Below are positions 47,498 to 57,181 of a stretch of DNA of 64,000 nt, one piece after another. How positions within the stretch are numbered: the stretch's first letter is position 1; every line of letters begins with the position of its first letter. The notes beneath the pieces are model-generated. The model was not told the origin of the DNA, did not search any database, and saw only the letters and a program-made list of their open reading frames with translations. The DNA is taken from contig NZ_JAUSXL010000002.1 of NCBI RefSeq assembly GCF_030815975.1, positions 4,700,501-4,764,500 of the forward strand, written 5' to 3'. The stretch is from Variovorax paradoxus. Its GTDB lineage: Bacteria > Pseudomonadota > Gammaproteobacteria > Burkholderiales > Burkholderiaceae_C. The position numbers and the translations under genes are program-made.

Positions 47498-48896
47498 ATG
47501 CCGCCAACGATTGCCTCTCCCTCGACACCCGCACCGTCGCAAAACGCCGGCTGGCAGCAGCGCAGCCGGCGCCATGTCTGGCATCCGTGCACGCAGAGCA
47601 TCCGGCTCGAAGCGGTGCCGCCGCTGCCGATCGCGCGGGGCGAGGGCGTCTGGCTCTTCGACCACGATGGGCGCCGCTACCTCGACGCAACGAGCTCATG
47701 GTGGGTCAATCTCTTCGGCCATGCGCACCCGGCCATCAACGCCGCGCTCAAGGACCAGCTCGACACGCTCTCGCACGTGATGCTCGCGGGCTGCACGCAC
47801 GCGCCGGCCGTCGAGCTGGCCGAGCGGCTTGCCGCGCTGACCGGCCATGCGCTAGGCCATTGCTTCTATGCCTCCGATGGCGCCTCGGCGGTGGAGATCG
47901 CGTTGAAGATGAGCTTTCATGCATGGCGCAATGCGGGCCGCGGCGGCAAGCAGCAGTTCGTCGCGCTGCGGCAGGGCTACCACGGCGAAACGCTGGGCGC
48001 GCTGCATGTGACCGACGTGCCGGTGTTCCGCGACGCCTATGCACCGCTGCTCGCGAACGCGCACCTCGTGGCATCGCCCGACGCACGGGCCGCATTGCCG
48101 GGCGAAGACGCCGCTGCCGTGGCGCGGCGCGCGCGCGGCCGAACTCGAAACGCTGCTGGCCGAACGGCATGCATCGATCGCCGCCGTGATCGTCGAGCCG
48201 CTGGTGCAATGCGCCACCGGCATGGCGATGCACGACCCCGAGTACCTGCGCCTCGTGCGCGCCCTGTGCGACCGCTACGGTGTGCACCTGATCGCCGACG
48301 AAATTGCGGTGGGCTGCGGGCGCACCGGCAGCTTCTTCGCATGCGAGCAGGCCGGCATCTGGCCCGATTTTCTTTGCCTTTCCAAGGGCATCAGCGGCGG
48401 CTACCTGCCGTTGGCGTTGGTGATGACGCGCGAAGCGATCTACGAAGGGTTCATGGACGACGACGTGGCGCGCAGCTTTCTGCATTCCCATTCCTACACC
48501 GGCAACGCGCTGGCCTGCCGCGCGGCGCTCGCGACGCTCGACCTGTTCGAGCGCGAGGACGCGCTGCGGCGCAACCGCGCCCGCGCCGAGCGGCTGATCG
48601 GCCGCTTGCGCGAAGGGCTGCGCGGCCTGCCTGTCGACCATCTGCGCCAGCGCGGAATGATCACGGCCTTCGACGTGCGCGAGCCCGGTGCCCGGTTCGC
48701 GGAGCGTTTTCACCTTGCCGCACGGGCGAACGGATTGCTGATGCGTCCGATCGGCTCGACGGTCTACCTCATGCCGCCCTATGCGATCGGCGACGACGAG
48801 ATCGACCTGCTGGTCTACGGCACGCTGGCCACGCTACAAGCGGTGGCCGGTCCCAGCCACGCACATGAAGGAGGCCGCGATGCTGCGCTTGCTTGA
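47498..48896 (+). pseudogene. bioA: bioA (DAPA aminotransferase), frameshifted in this sequence
   Basis: BioA converts KAPA to DAPA with S-adenosylmethionine in biotin synthesis. The first frame from ATG 47498 encodes about 210 residues (HVWHPCTQ, ATSSWWVNLFGHAHP, FYASDGASAVEIALKMSFHA, QGYHGETLGALHVTDVPVFR). The second frame continues to 48896 with AELETLLAERHASIAAVIVE, IADEIAVGCGRTGSFF, CLSKGISGGYLPLALVMTRE and the conserved C-terminus. The switch lies in an alternating GC tract at 48122-48140, where one extra base (or loss of two) breaks the frame. Everything else is well preserved, so either a recent mutation or a sequencing error in the GC run. bioF and bioD follow intact. AAGGA precedes the start. 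Confidence 0.85.
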
Positions 48897-50115
48897 ACGC
48901 CTGCAGGACGAGATCACGGCGCTCGATGCCCAGTCGCTGCGCCGCCGCCGGCAGATCGCCGAGACGGCCTGTGCGCCCGAGCAATCCCTGACGCTGGCCG
49001 GCGCGGCCGTACAGCGCACCATGCTCGGTTTCAGCAGCAACGACTACCTCGGCCTTGCCGCGCATCCGGCGCTGGCCGCCGCACTGGCCGAAGGCGCGGC
49101 GCGCTACGGCACGGGCAGCGGCGGCTCGCACCTGATCCTTGGCCATTCGCGCGCGCATGCCGAGCTCGAGGAGCGGCTGGCCGGCTGGATGGCGCCCTTC
49201 ATCCCGGAGGCGCGGAGCCTGTTCTTCTGCACGGGCTACATGGCCAACCTTGCGGTGCTGTCGGCGCTCGGCGGTGCCGAGGCGGTGATCTTTTCCGAGT
49301 CGCTCAACCATGCATCGCTGATCGACGGTGCGCGGCTGGCCAAGGCGCGGGTCGAACGCTATGCGCACTGCGACGTGGCCGCGCTCGATGCGCAGCTCGG
49401 CGCCTGCGATGCACCGGTCAAGCTGATCGTGAGCGATGCGGTGTTCAGCATGGACGGCAACATCGCGCCGGTGGCCAAACTGCTCGCGCTGGCCGAGCGG
49501 CACGACGCCTGGCTGGTGCTGGATGACGCGCATGGCTTCGGCGTGCTGGGCGCCACAGGCCGGGGCGTGCTGCAGGCCATGGGCCTGCGCTCGGAGCGGC
49601 TGGTGCTCGTCGGCACGCTCGGCAAGGCGGCGGGGGTGTCGGGCGCGTTCGTGGCGGCGCACCGCACCGTCATCGACTACCTCGTGCAGCGGGCGCGGCC
49701 CTACATCTTCACCACCGCCGCGCCGCCGGCCATCGCGCATGCGCTGCTCGCGAGCCTCGCGCTGATCGAAGGCGAGGAGGGCGACGTGCGCCGCGCCCGC
49801 TTGCAGGCGCGCATCGCCCAGCTGCGCCGGGGCCTGAAAGCCATCCTGCCGCCGGATGGCAGCGCCTGGCTGCCCGATTCGCCCACCGCCATCCAGCCGC
49901 TGATCGTCGGCGACAACGCGCGCGCGATGCACACCATGGCGCAGCTCGATGCCTGCGGCCTGCGCGTCGGTGCGATCCGCCCGCCGACCGTGCCCGCCGG
50001 CACCGCGCGGCTGCGGATCACGCTGTCGGCCAGCCACGGCGAGGCCGATGTCGCGCGGCTGGTCGATGCGTTGGGCGAGGCATTGGCGCGGCCGTGGAAG
50101 GAGGCTGCCTTATGA
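48880..50115 (+). CDS. bioF: 8-amino-7-oxononanoate synthase
   Basis: This is a 411-residue PLP enzyme that condenses pimeloyl thioester with alanine to KAPA. Motifs: [15 protein letters not shown] near the start, [47 protein letters not shown] and the PLP lysine in [16 protein letters not shown]. The ATG at 48880 has GAAGGAGG upstream and overlaps the end of bioA by 17 bp. Its stop overlaps bioD (ATGA). Full-length and intact. Confidence 0.95.
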   Translation: MLRLLERLQDEITALDAQSLRRRRQIAETACAPEQSLTLAGAAVQRTMLGFSSNDYLGLAAHPALAAALAEGAARYGTGSGGSHLILGHSRAHAELEERLAGWMAPFIPEARSLFFCTGYMANLAVLSALGGAEAVIFSESLNHASLIDGARLAKARVERYAHCDVAALDAQLGACDAPVKLIVSDAVFSMDGNIAPVAKLLALAERHDAWLVLDDAHGFGVLGATGRGVLQAMGLRSERLVLVGTLGKAAGVSGAFVAAHRTVIDYLVQRARPYIFTTAAPPAIAHALLASLALIEGEEGDVRRARLQARIAQLRRGLKAILPPDGSAWLPDSPTAIQPLIVGDNARAMHTMAQLDACGLRVGAIRPPTVPAGTARLRITLSASHGEADVARLVDALGEALARPWKEAAL

Positions 50116-50858
50116 GCGCAGCGCGTGCAGCAATGACGCACCGCCGCTGGTTCGTCACGGGCACCGACACAGGTGTCGGCAAGACGCTGGCCAGCAGCGC
50201 GATGCTGAGCCTGCTGGCCGCATCGGGCTTGCGCGCGGTCGGCATGAAGCCGGTGGCCGCGGGCCTGGACGAGATCGATGGCGCGTGGCGCAACGACGAC
50301 GTCGAGCAGTTGCGCGCGGCCGGCAACGTCGATGCGCCACTCGCCATGCGCTGCCCGTACCTGCTGCGCGCGCCGATGTCGCCGCACCTGGCAGCGAGGG
50401 AAGAGGGCGTGCGCATCGAGTTGGCGCCGCTGCTGTCGGCTTTCGCGGCGTTGTCGCAACGCGCCGATGCGGTGGTCGTCGAAGGCGTGGGCGGCTTCTG
50501 CGTGCCGTTCGGCGACGAACTCGACAGCGCCGACCTGGCCGTGGCGCTGGGCCTGCCGGTGATCCTCGTGGTCGGGCTGCGGCTCGGCTGCCTGAACCAT
50601 GCGCTGCTCACGGCGGAAGCGATCCGCGCGCGCGGACTCGTGCTGGCGGGGTGGATCGCGAGCGCCGTCGAGCCGGGGATGCTGGCGCCCGAAGCCAACC
50701 TGCAGACGCTGCGCGGCCGCCTCGGTGCGCCCTTGCTCGGCGTGGTGCCGCACCTGGCCGAGCCTTGTGCGGCAAGCGTGGCGCAGCACCTCGACCTGCG
50801 CGCCCTGCGCGCGACCGCGGCTCACGCCGCGCACCGGTCAGCGGCGCTGGCCGAGTAG
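50112..50858 (+). CDS. bioD: Dethiobiotin synthetase
   Basis: This is a 248-residue ATP-dependent carboxylase closing the ureido ring of dethiobiotin. The P-loop is [17 protein letters not shown]; the KPVAAG motif and [11 protein letters not shown] are also canonical. The start overlaps the bioF stop. A few residues after the core end in a repetitive Ala/His stretch ([14 protein letters not shown]) whose DNA belongs to a short tandem repeat at the 3' end (50841-50920). bioB is not in this window. Confidence 0.94.
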   Translation: MSAARAAMTHRRWFVTGTDTGVGKTLASSAMLSLLAASGLRAVGMKPVAAGLDEIDGAWRNDDVEQLRAAGNVDAPLAMRCPYLLRAPMSPHLAAREEGVRIELAPLLSAFAALSQRADAVVVEGVGGFCVPFGDELDSADLAVALGLPVILVVGLRLGCLNHALLTAEAIRARGLVLAGWIASAVEPGMLAPEANLQTLRGRLGAPLLGVVPHLAEPCAASVAQHLDLRALRATAAHAAHRSAALAE

Positions 50859-50920
50859 TTCAGCCACTCCGCGGCGCTGGCCCGATTCGGCCACTCAGCC
50901 GCGCTGGCCTGATTCGGCGA
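50841..50920. repeat. Three imperfect 20-30-bp tandem repeats at the bioD/AKR junction
   Basis: Units starting at 50841, 50871 and 50901 share GCGCTGGCC(C/T)GA with related flanks. They span the end of bioD, the 36-bp gap and the last codons of the convergent aldo/keto reductase gene, so both proteins end in repeat-derived residues. No hairpin with U-tract is present. Confidence 0.55.
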
Positions 50921-51944
50921 GGCGCTTCGCCCGTGCGCCGCCCTGGCGTTCGAGCATCCAGCCCGGGTACTCGGAGGGCAGCGCGCTCACCTTGCCGAGT
51001 TGGGCCAGTTCGTCGGCGGAGAGCCGGATCGCGGTGGCGGCAATGTTGTCGTCCAGCTGCCCGACGCGCTTGGCACCGACGATCACGCTGGTCACCACCG
51101 GCTGGTGCAGCAGCCACGCGAGCGCGATCTGCGCCACCGACACCTTGCGTGCTTCGGCCAGCTCGCGCATCACGTCGATGCAGTCGTAGGCGCGCTCGAC
51201 GTTCACGGGCGGAAAATCGAAGCTGGTGCGGCGGCTGCCTTTTTCGGCTTCGGTGTCACGGCCGTACTTGCCGCTCAACAGGCCGCCCGCCAGCGGGCTC
51301 CAGACCATCAGGCCGAGGTTCTCGCTCTGCAGCATCGGCGCCAGTTCGCGCTCCAGGTCGCGGCCCGCGATGGTGTAGTAGGCCTGCAGCGATTCGAAGC
51401 GCGCGAGGCCTTGCCGCTCGGCAATGCCCAGCGCCTTCATGATCTGCCAGGCCGCCCAGTTGGAAACGCCCACGTAGCGCACGTGGCCTTGCTGCACTAG
51501 GTTGTCCAGTGCGCGCACTGTTTCCTCGATGGGCGTGGCCGGGTCGAAGCCGTGGATCTGGTACACATCGATGTGGTCCAGCTGCAGGCGCTTCAGGCTG
51601 GCCTTGACGCCGTCCATGATGTGGTAGCGCGAGGCGCCGGCCGCATTGGCGCTTTTGCCGGTTTCGCCGAAAACCTTGGTGGCGACCACGACGTTCTCGC
51701 GCGGCACCTTGAGGTTCTTCAGCGCCTGGCCGGTGATGGTTTCCGACAGGCCTTCGGAGTACACATCGGCGGTGTCGATGAAGTTGATGCCGGCATCGAG
51801 CGCGCGGCCGACCAGGCTTTCCGCCTCCGACTGCTGGAGGTTGCCGATCTGGCCCCAGATGCCGCTGGAGCCGCCGAAGGTCATGGTGCCGAGGCAGAGT
51901 TCGGAAACGAACAGGCCGGTGCGGCCGAATTTGCGGTACTGCAT
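50895..51944 (-). CDS. Aldo/keto reductase
   Basis: This is a 349-residue NADPH-dependent oxidoreductase of the YajO/PdxI-like group. The catalytic tetrad positions are visible: Asp and Tyr in NFIDTADVYSEGLSE, Lys in VVVATKVFGE and His in DVYQIHGFDPAT. Cofactor-binding VTSVIVGAKRVGQLDDNIAA lies near the C-terminus. The substrate is unknown. The start MQYRKFGRTGLFVSELCLGT is canonical; the longer upstream frame is intergenic. It diverges from the AraC gene over 235 bp, a common pairing in which the regulator controls the reductase. Confidence 0.92.
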   Translation of the reverse strand: MQYRKFGRTGLFVSELCLGTMTFGGSSGIWGQIGNLQQSEAESLVGRALDAGINFIDTADVYSEGLSETITGQALKNLKVPRENVVVATKVFGETGKSANAAGASRYHIMDGVKASLKRLQLDHIDVYQIHGFDPATPIEETVRALDNLVQQGHVRYVGVSNWAAWQIMKALGIAERQGLARFESLQAYYTIAGRDLERELAPMLQSENLGLMVWSPLAGGLLSGKYGRDTEAEKGSRRTSFDFPPVNVERAYDCIDVMRELAEARKVSVAQIALAWLLHQPVVTSVIVGAKRVGQLDDNIAATAIRLSADELAQLGKVSALPSEYPGWMLERQGGARAKRLAESGQRG

Positions 51945-52179
51945 GAGAGGTGTCCTTTGGATGGGTGGCACTTGGAAGGGGCCGCAAAGCCCCCGGTGAC
52001 CGCAAAAGTATCCGGCCGCGGCGCCGGGCATGGCGAGCGCGTTCCTGCAAAGTCCTTGCCTATTTCTCCAGACCTCCTGCGCTGGCCGTGCAGATTCGTT
52101 GGCGCGGCGCTAAGCTTGAACCACCCGATCCTCCACGCCGGCCGCCGCTGCGGCCCCAACCGTGACAAGCCCCCCGAAC

Positions 52180-53172
52180 ATGTCCCAAGAATCACCCGAA
52201 ATCGCTGCCGCCATTGCCCGGCCGATGCCGCTGGAGCCCGAACTCGACGAAGCCAGGAAGGAACTGGTGGCGCTGATCAACCGCATCACGCGCGGCCAGG
52301 ACGGCACGGTAGAAACGCCGGTGGCCGGCCTGCAGGTCCATTGCATCAGCAAGCCCGACGGTCCCAAGCACGCCTTCGCCACCCCGGCGCTCGGGCTGAT
52401 CGCGCAGGGTTCCAAGCGGATCATCGTGGGCGACGACATCTATGTGTACGACCCGATGCACTACCTGGTGACCTCGGTCGACCTGCCGGTGTGCGGCCAG
52501 GTGCGCCTGACAAGCGACAACGAGCCCTACCTCGGCCTGCGGCTGGAGCTCGCGATCGACGAGATCGGCAAGCTCATTGGCGACGAGAAGCTGCCTGCGA
52601 AGGCCAATGCGCCCGCCTCGCGCGGCATGTACGTCAACCGCATCGCCATGCCGGTGCTGGAGCCGGTGCTGCGGCTGCTGCGGCTGGTCGAATCGCCCGA
52701 GGACGTGCCGATCATGGCGCCGCTCATCAAGCGCGAGATCATGTACCGCCTGCTGGTCAACGGCGAGGGCGCGCGGCTGCGGCAGATCGCGCTGCAGGAC
52801 AGCCACACCCAGCGCGTTGCCAAGGCCATCAGCGCGCTGCGCGTCAACTATGCGCAGTCGCTGCGGATCGAGGACATGGCGCGCGCGGTGCACATGAGCG
52901 TGTCGTCGTTCCACCATCACTTCAAGGCCGTGACGGCCATGAGCCCGCTGCAGTACCAGAAGCAGCTGCGCCTGCAGGAGGCGCGCCGCCAGATGCTGAT
53001 GGCCGGCGTGGACGTATCGAGCGCGGCGCACAGCGTGGGCTACGAGAGCCCGTCGCAGTTCGCGCGCGAGTACAGCCGCATGTTCGGCGCGCCGCCGCTG
53101 CGCGACAAGCGGCGCTGGCTCAGCGAAGCCGAGAACGATGCGCTCGGCGCGGGGTCGATGCAGGCCGCCTGA
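52180..53172 (+). CDS. AraC-family transcriptional regulator
   Basis: This is a 330-residue regulator with an AraC_N-type cupin-like sensor (VHCISKPDGPKHAFATPALG, IVGDDIYVYDPMHYLVTSVD) and a C-terminal pair of helix-turn-helix motifs (EDMARAVHMSVSSFHHHFKA and VSSAAHSVGYESPSQFAREY). The group with MSPLQYQKQLRLQEARR often regulates neighbouring oxidoreductases. The ATG at 52180 is preferred; a GTG at 52162 would add six residues. The divergent aldo/keto reductase is its likely target. Confidence 0.92.
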   Translation: MSQESPEIAAAIARPMPLEPELDEARKELVALINRITRGQDGTVETPVAGLQVHCISKPDGPKHAFATPALGLIAQGSKRIIVGDDIYVYDPMHYLVTSVDLPVCGQVRLTSDNEPYLGLRLELAIDEIGKLIGDEKLPAKANAPASRGMYVNRIAMPVLEPVLRLLRLVESPEDVPIMAPLIKREIMYRLLVNGEGARLRQIALQDSHTQRVAKAISALRVNYAQSLRIEDMARAVHMSVSSFHHHFKAVTAMSPLQYQKQLRLQEARRQMLMAGVDVSSAAHSVGYESPSQFAREYSRMFGAPPLRDKRRWLSEAENDALGAGSMQAA

Positions 53173-53190
53173 AGGAAGTCCGCCGCGCAG

Positions 53191-55542
53191 TCAGTTCGTC
53201 CAGCGCCAGTCCTCGATCTCCGGCATGTCCTTGCCGTGAACGTTGACGTAGGCGCGGTGCTCCAGCAGCTTGTCGCGCAGATGCTGCTGCACATGGCCCG
53301 CGCTGTCGCGGAAGCGCTCGACCCGGGCAATGGCGTCGGCGGCCAGGTGGAAGCGGTCGAGCCGGTTGAGTACGGTCATGTCGAACGGCGTGGTGGTGGT
53401 GCCTTCCTCGCAGTAGCCATGGACATGGAAGCTGTCGTGGTTGGTCCGCTTATAGGTGAGCCGGTGGATCAGCGAGGGATAGCCGTGGAACGCGAAGATC
53501 ACCGGGCGGTCGGTGGTGAAGATGGCGTCGAAGTCCGCGTCCGGCAGCCCGTGCGGATGCGCGTTCGGCGGCTGCAGCGCCATCAGGTCGACCACGTTCA
53601 CCACGCGCACCTTCAGTTCCGGCAGCATCCTGCGCAGCAGGTCGACCGCGGCCAGCGTCTCGAGCGTGGGCACGTCGCCGGCACAGGCCATCACCACGTC
53701 GGGCGCAGCGTCTTCATCGTTGCTGGCCCAGGTCCAGATGCCCAGGCCCACGGTGCAATGGCGCACCGCGGATTCGATGTCCAGCCATTGCGGACCCGGT
53801 TGCTTGCCCGCGACGATCACATTCACGTAGTTGCGGCTCTTCAGGCAATGGTCGACCACCGACAGCAGCGTGTTGGCGTCGGGCGGCAGGTACACGCGCA
53901 CCACCTCGGCCTTCTTGTTCACCACGTGGTCGAGAAAGCCCGGGTCCTGGTGGCTGAAGCCGTTGTGGTCCTGCCGCCAGACATGGCTGGTGAGCAGGTA
54001 GTTCAGCGAGGCGATCGGGCGGCGCCAGCCGATGCCCCGCGTCACCTTGAGCCACTTGGCGTGCTGGTTGAACATCGAGTCGATGATGTGGATGAAGGCC
54101 TCGTAGCACGAGAAGAAGCCATGGCGTCCCGTGAGCAGGTAGCCTTCGAGCCAACCTTGGCAGAGGTGCTCGCTGAGCACCTCCATCACCCGGCCGTCGG
54201 GCGACACATGGTCGTCGCCGGCCAGGATCTCGGCGGTGGAGGTCCGCGCGCTGACGTCGAACAGCGCGTCCAGTCGGTTCGACGTGGTTTCGTCCGGCCC
54301 CATGACGCGGAAGTTGCGCGCCGCCTCGTTGCGCTGCATCACGTCGCGCAGGAAGAGGCCCGCTACGCGCGTGGCCTGCGCATCGGCCACGCCCGGCGCC
54401 GCCACTTCTACCGCGTGCTCGCGGAAGGGCGGCATGGCCAGGTCCCTGAGCAGCAGGCCGCCGTTGGCATGCGGATTGGCGCTCATGCGCATCGTTCCCC
54501 TGGGCGCCAGCGCCGCGATCTCGGGCCGCAGCGCGCCGGCAGCGTCGAACAGTTCCTCGGGCCGGTAGCTGCGCATCCAGTCTTCGAGCAGGCCCACATG
54601 CTCCGGCCTGGCCGAAAAGCCGGCGAGCGGCACCTGGTGCGCGCGGAACGTGCCCTCGACCGGCACGCCGTCCACCTGCCTGGGCCCGGTCCAGCCCTTG
54701 GGCGACCGCAGCACGATCATCGGCCAGCGCGGGCGTTCTCGAAACCCGTGCTCGCGGGCGCTCGCCTGGATGGCATGGATCCCGTCGAGCGCCTTGTCGA
54801 GCGCCGCCGCCATCAGCCGGTGCATCTGCGCGGGCTCGTGGCCGGTGACGAAGTACGGCTCATGCCCATAGCCCCGCAGCAACTGCGCCAGCTCTTCCTC
54901 CGGGATGCGCGCGAGCACCGTGGGGCCGGCGATCTTGTAGCCGTTCAGGTGCAGGATCGGCAGCACGGCGCCGTCGCTCTCGGGGTTCAGGAACTTGTTG
55001 GAATGCCAGCTCGCAGCCAGGGCGCCGGTTTCGGCCTCGCCGTCGCCGATCACGCAGCAGGCGAGCAGGCCGGGGTTGTCGAACACGGCGCCGTAGGCGT
55101 GCAGCAGCGAATAGCCGAGCTCGCCGCCTTCATGGATGGAGCCCGGGGTTTCCGGCGCCACATGGCTCGGAATGCCGCCCGGAAACGAGAACTGCGTGAA
55201 GAGCCGCTTCATGCCATCGGTGTTTTGTTCGATGTGGGGATAGACCTCGCTGTAGGTGCCCTCGAGATAGGTGTTGGCGACCACGCCCGGGCCGCCATGG
55301 CCGGGGCCGGCAATGAACAACGCGTTCAGCTCGCGGGCCGCGATGGCGCGGTTCATGTGCGCATAGACGAAGTTGAGGCCCGGCGTCGTGCCCCAGTGGC
55401 CCAAGAGGCGCGGCTTGATGTGCGAAAGGCTCAGCTTCTCGCGCAGCAGTGGGTTGTCCATCAGGTAGATCTGGCCCACGGACAGGTAGTTGGCCGCGCG
55501 CCACCAGGCGTCCAGCAGCGCGAAGTCGCCGTGCTCAGTCAT
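53191..55542 (-). CDS. xfp: Xylulose-5-phosphate/fructose-6-phosphate phosphoketolase
   Basis: This is a 783-residue thiamine-diphosphate enzyme that splits xylulose-5-P or fructose-6-P with phosphate to acetyl phosphate plus glyceraldehyde-3-P or erythrose-4-P. Motifs: [60 protein letters not shown], the TPP motif [20 protein letters not shown] and a C-terminal [20 protein letters not shown]. No residue loss is evident. The start overlaps the BON gene by 8 bp, forming a two-gene unit. In respiring proteobacteria phosphoketolase often goes with low-oxygen stress genes, as here. Confidence 0.96.
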   Translation of the reverse strand: MTEHGDFALLDAWWRAANYLSVGQIYLMDNPLLREKLSLSHIKPRLLGHWGTTPGLNFVYAHMNRAIAARELNALFIAGPGHGGPGVVANTYLEGTYSEVYPHIEQNTDGMKRLFTQFSFPGGIPSHVAPETPGSIHEGGELGYSLLHAYGAVFDNPGLLACCVIGDGEAETGALAASWHSNKFLNPESDGAVLPILHLNGYKIAGPTVLARIPEEELAQLLRGYGHEPYFVTGHEPAQMHRLMAAALDKALDGIHAIQASAREHGFRERPRWPMIVLRSPKGWTGPRQVDGVPVEGTFRAHQVPLAGFSARPEHVGLLEDWMRSYRPEELFDAAGALRPEIAALAPRGTMRMSANPHANGGLLLRDLAMPPFREHAVEVAAPGVADAQATRVAGLFLRDVMQRNEAARNFRVMGPDETTSNRLDALFDVSARTSTAEILAGDDHVSPDGRVMEVLSEHLCQGWLEGYLLTGRHGFFSCYEAFIHIIDSMFNQHAKWLKVTRGIGWRRPIASLNYLLTSHVWRQDHNGFSHQDPGFLDHVVNKKAEVVRVYLPPDANTLLSVVDHCLKSRNYVNVIVAGKQPGPQWLDIESAVRHCTVGLGIWTWASNDEDAAPDVVMACAGDVPTLETLAAVDLLRRMLPELKVRVVNVVDLMALQPPNAHPHGLPDADFDAIFTTDRPVIFAFHGYPSLIHRLTYKRTNHDSFHVHGYCEEGTTTTPFDMTVLNRLDRFHLAADAIARVERFRDSAGHVQQHLRDKLLEHRAYVNVHGKDMPEIEDWRWTN

Positions 55543-55765
55543 TGTTCGCGCATTCCGCCGTGGTCAGCCGGTTCACGATCAGCGTGATGCCTTCGGTGCG
55601 GCGCACGGCGCGCTCGACGGCGCTCTTCAGATCCTCGCTGGCCAGCCGGCCGTGCAAGGTGACCACGCCATCGGTCACACGCACGTCGACATCGCACCCG
55701 CATACCGCCGGGTCCCAGTTCAGCTGGGCGAAGACCTCGTGCCTGAGTTGAATATCGGGGTTCAT
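55535..55765 (-). CDS. BON-domain protein
   Basis: This is a 76-residue single BON domain ([49 protein letters not shown]), with no signal peptide, so cytoplasmic. BON domains of OsmY type bind phospholipids or partner proteins; short cytoplasmic ones are common in stress islands. The ATG at 55765 is used; the frame extends upstream with no support. It precedes and overlaps the phosphoketolase gene. Confidence 0.85.
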   Translation of the reverse strand: MNPDIQLRHEVFAQLNWDPAVCGCDVDVRVTDGVVTLHGRLASEDLKSAVERAVRRTEGITLIVNRLTTAECANND

Positions 55766-56040
55766 TTCAAACCTTTCGAGGAGGAGGAGGAGGGGGCTTC
55801 CTGCTGCGCCGTCCGCGGCGTGATTCGCGAGGTGCCCCTCATCGACACTATCGGCGCACAGGGTTCGCACCTTGCCGCCGTGCTGCAATCCCAATGTTTC
55901 CTGCGGGTCTTTTTGCGCGAAGGGAGAGCGGACCCATACGATGCACTCGACGCCTGCGTTCCTGCGCCTGACCCGTCGCGCCGCAACGAACGGATGCCTT
56001 GCTTGCATGCGATTTCATTCACCGACGAAAGGAGAACACG

Positions 56041-56262
56041 ATGAACAGCAACGTTCCTGCGACACCCGCATCGGCATGGACCGATGCCTACTTTCGCTCC
56101 CTGCTCGACTGGCAGACGGCCTGCGGCGCGAGCGTGCTGCAGGCGCAGCAGGTCCAATGGGGCATGCTGGCCGCCTGGCAGCAGTCGGCGAAGGCCGTCC
56201 AGCAGGAACTGCTGGACCAGTGGATCAGCCATTTCGGCGGCGGCGTGCCGCTGGATGGGTAG
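56041..56262 (+). CDS. Small Trp/Gln-rich amphipathic protein
   Basis: This is a 73-residue protein starting MNSNVPATPASAWTDAYFRS with a strong AAAGGAG site before the ATG at 56041. It is a likely pair of long amphipathic helices (LLDWQTACGASVLQAQQVQW and AAWQQSAKAVQQELLDQWIS). The size and pattern recall phasin-like proteins, but no family is certain. It diverges from the BON gene and converges on the stress-protein gene. Confidence 0.65.
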   Translation: MNSNVPATPASAWTDAYFRSLLDWQTACGASVLQAQQVQWGMLAAWQQSAKAVQQELLDQWISHFGGGVPLDG

Positions 56263-56282
56263 GCTCGGCACGGCGCACCGGC

Positions 56283-56792
56283 CTACTGGCTCGCCACGGC
56301 GCCGTCCGGCATCGTGAAGCGCGCCGCTTCCGCCTTGGCATGCAATTCGGGGGCGCGCACCAGCAGCACCGGAACGCTCGCGCTGCGCAGGATCTGCTCC
56401 GCGCTGCTGCCCATCACCATGCGGCCGAGGCCGCGCCGGCCGTGCGTTCCCAGCACGATCAGATCCGCGGGCCAGGAAGCCGCTTCGGCCGTGACCCGGT
56501 CGGGAACGGCCCCCCTGAAGTTGTCGCACAGCACCGAGTCGGCCTCGACGCCTTCGGCGGCAGCCCTTGCCTTGCCTTCCTCGATCAGCCTGGTGGCGGC
56601 AGCGCGCAGCTCGTTGAGCCAGTCGTCCGTGCGGCCCGAGTAGGCGTCCATCGCCAGGGCGAAGGAGAGTTCGTCGATGACGTGGATCAGGCGCAGGCGC
56701 CCCGAGGTGACCTTGGCAAGGCGAATGGCTTCGCCCAAGCCGTGGCTGGATGTCGAACTTCCATCGACAGGAACAAGAATTCGCTGGTACAT
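56283..56792 (-). CDS. Universal stress protein (UspA family)
   Basis: This is a 169-residue Usp with the ATP-binding pattern G-2X-G-9X-GS: GTHGRRGLGRMVMGSSAEQI, preceded by MYQRILVPVDGSSTSSHGLG. ATP-binding Usps act in energy depletion and hypoxia responses. GAGGA lies 5 nt before the ATG at 56792. A perfect FNR-type palindrome is centred 70 bp upstream, so oxygen control is likely. It is in the same stress group as phosphoketolase and the BON protein. Confidence 0.93.
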   Translation of the reverse strand: MYQRILVPVDGSSTSSHGLGEAIRLAKVTSGRLRLIHVIDELSFALAMDAYSGRTDDWLNELRAAATRLIEEGKARAAAEGVEADSVLCDNFRGAVPDRVTAEAASWPADLIVLGTHGRRGLGRMVMGSSAEQILRSASVPVLLVRAPELHAKAEAARFTMPDGAVASQ

Positions 56793-56854
56793 GGTGTCCT
56801 CGCTTTGGTTTGAGGTGGGTATGCGGCCAGTGTCCGGACCGGTGCGAGGCGCGG

Positions 56855-56870
56855 CTTGATGCGGATCAAG
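56855..56870. promoter_or_regulatory. Perfect FNR/ANR-type box
   Basis: CTTGATGCGGATCAAG is a perfect 16-bp palindrome containing TTGAT-N4-ATCAA, the FNR consensus. Its centre is about 70 bp upstream of the universal stress protein start (minus strand) and about 120 bp upstream of the hemerythrin remnant (plus strand). Confidence 0.75.
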
Positions 56871-56981
56871 CGAAGGCGTTCTCGCAGGCGCAAGGATGCA
56901 AACGGCATGCATCGCGTTTGATCTGCGGCAACCCTGTGCGGGGCCGGAACCGCGATCCTCGGGTACGCACAGGAGCCATTC

Positions 56982-57181
56982 ATGACCCACGCCACCGTTC
57001 GCATCATTCGCCAGGAGCATGCGGCGCTCGCCGCCATGCTGCGCTCCATCATCATGCTGCTCGAACAACACCGCCGCAAGGGAACCCCGCCCGACTTCGC
57101 GGGCCATGCTGTTCTACGTGGACGAATTTCCTGAAAAAGCGGCATCACCGCAAGGAGGGCGAACTGCTGTTTTCCAGACTC
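56982..57181 (+). pseudogene. Degenerate hemerythrin-domain gene fragment
   Basis: From ATG 56982 the sequence encodes MTHATVRIIRQEHAALAAML and SIIMLLEQHRRKG, then shifts frame (about 57105) into AMLFYVDEFPEK and shifts again at the A-run near 57138 into RHHRKEGELLFSRL. Joined, this reads as the first half of a hemerythrin HHE protein: His in QEHAALAAML, HHRKE in the second helix. Stops interrupt each frame, and the C-terminal half is missing: the sequence runs into the tail of the convergent YkuD gene. Two frameshifts plus truncation make it a pseudogene. Confidence 0.7.

Noticed and set aside
53236..55587. 783-codon plus-strand open frame opposite phosphoketolase
   Set aside because: The minus strand encodes all phosphoketolase motifs; the plus-strand product is an antisense shadow.
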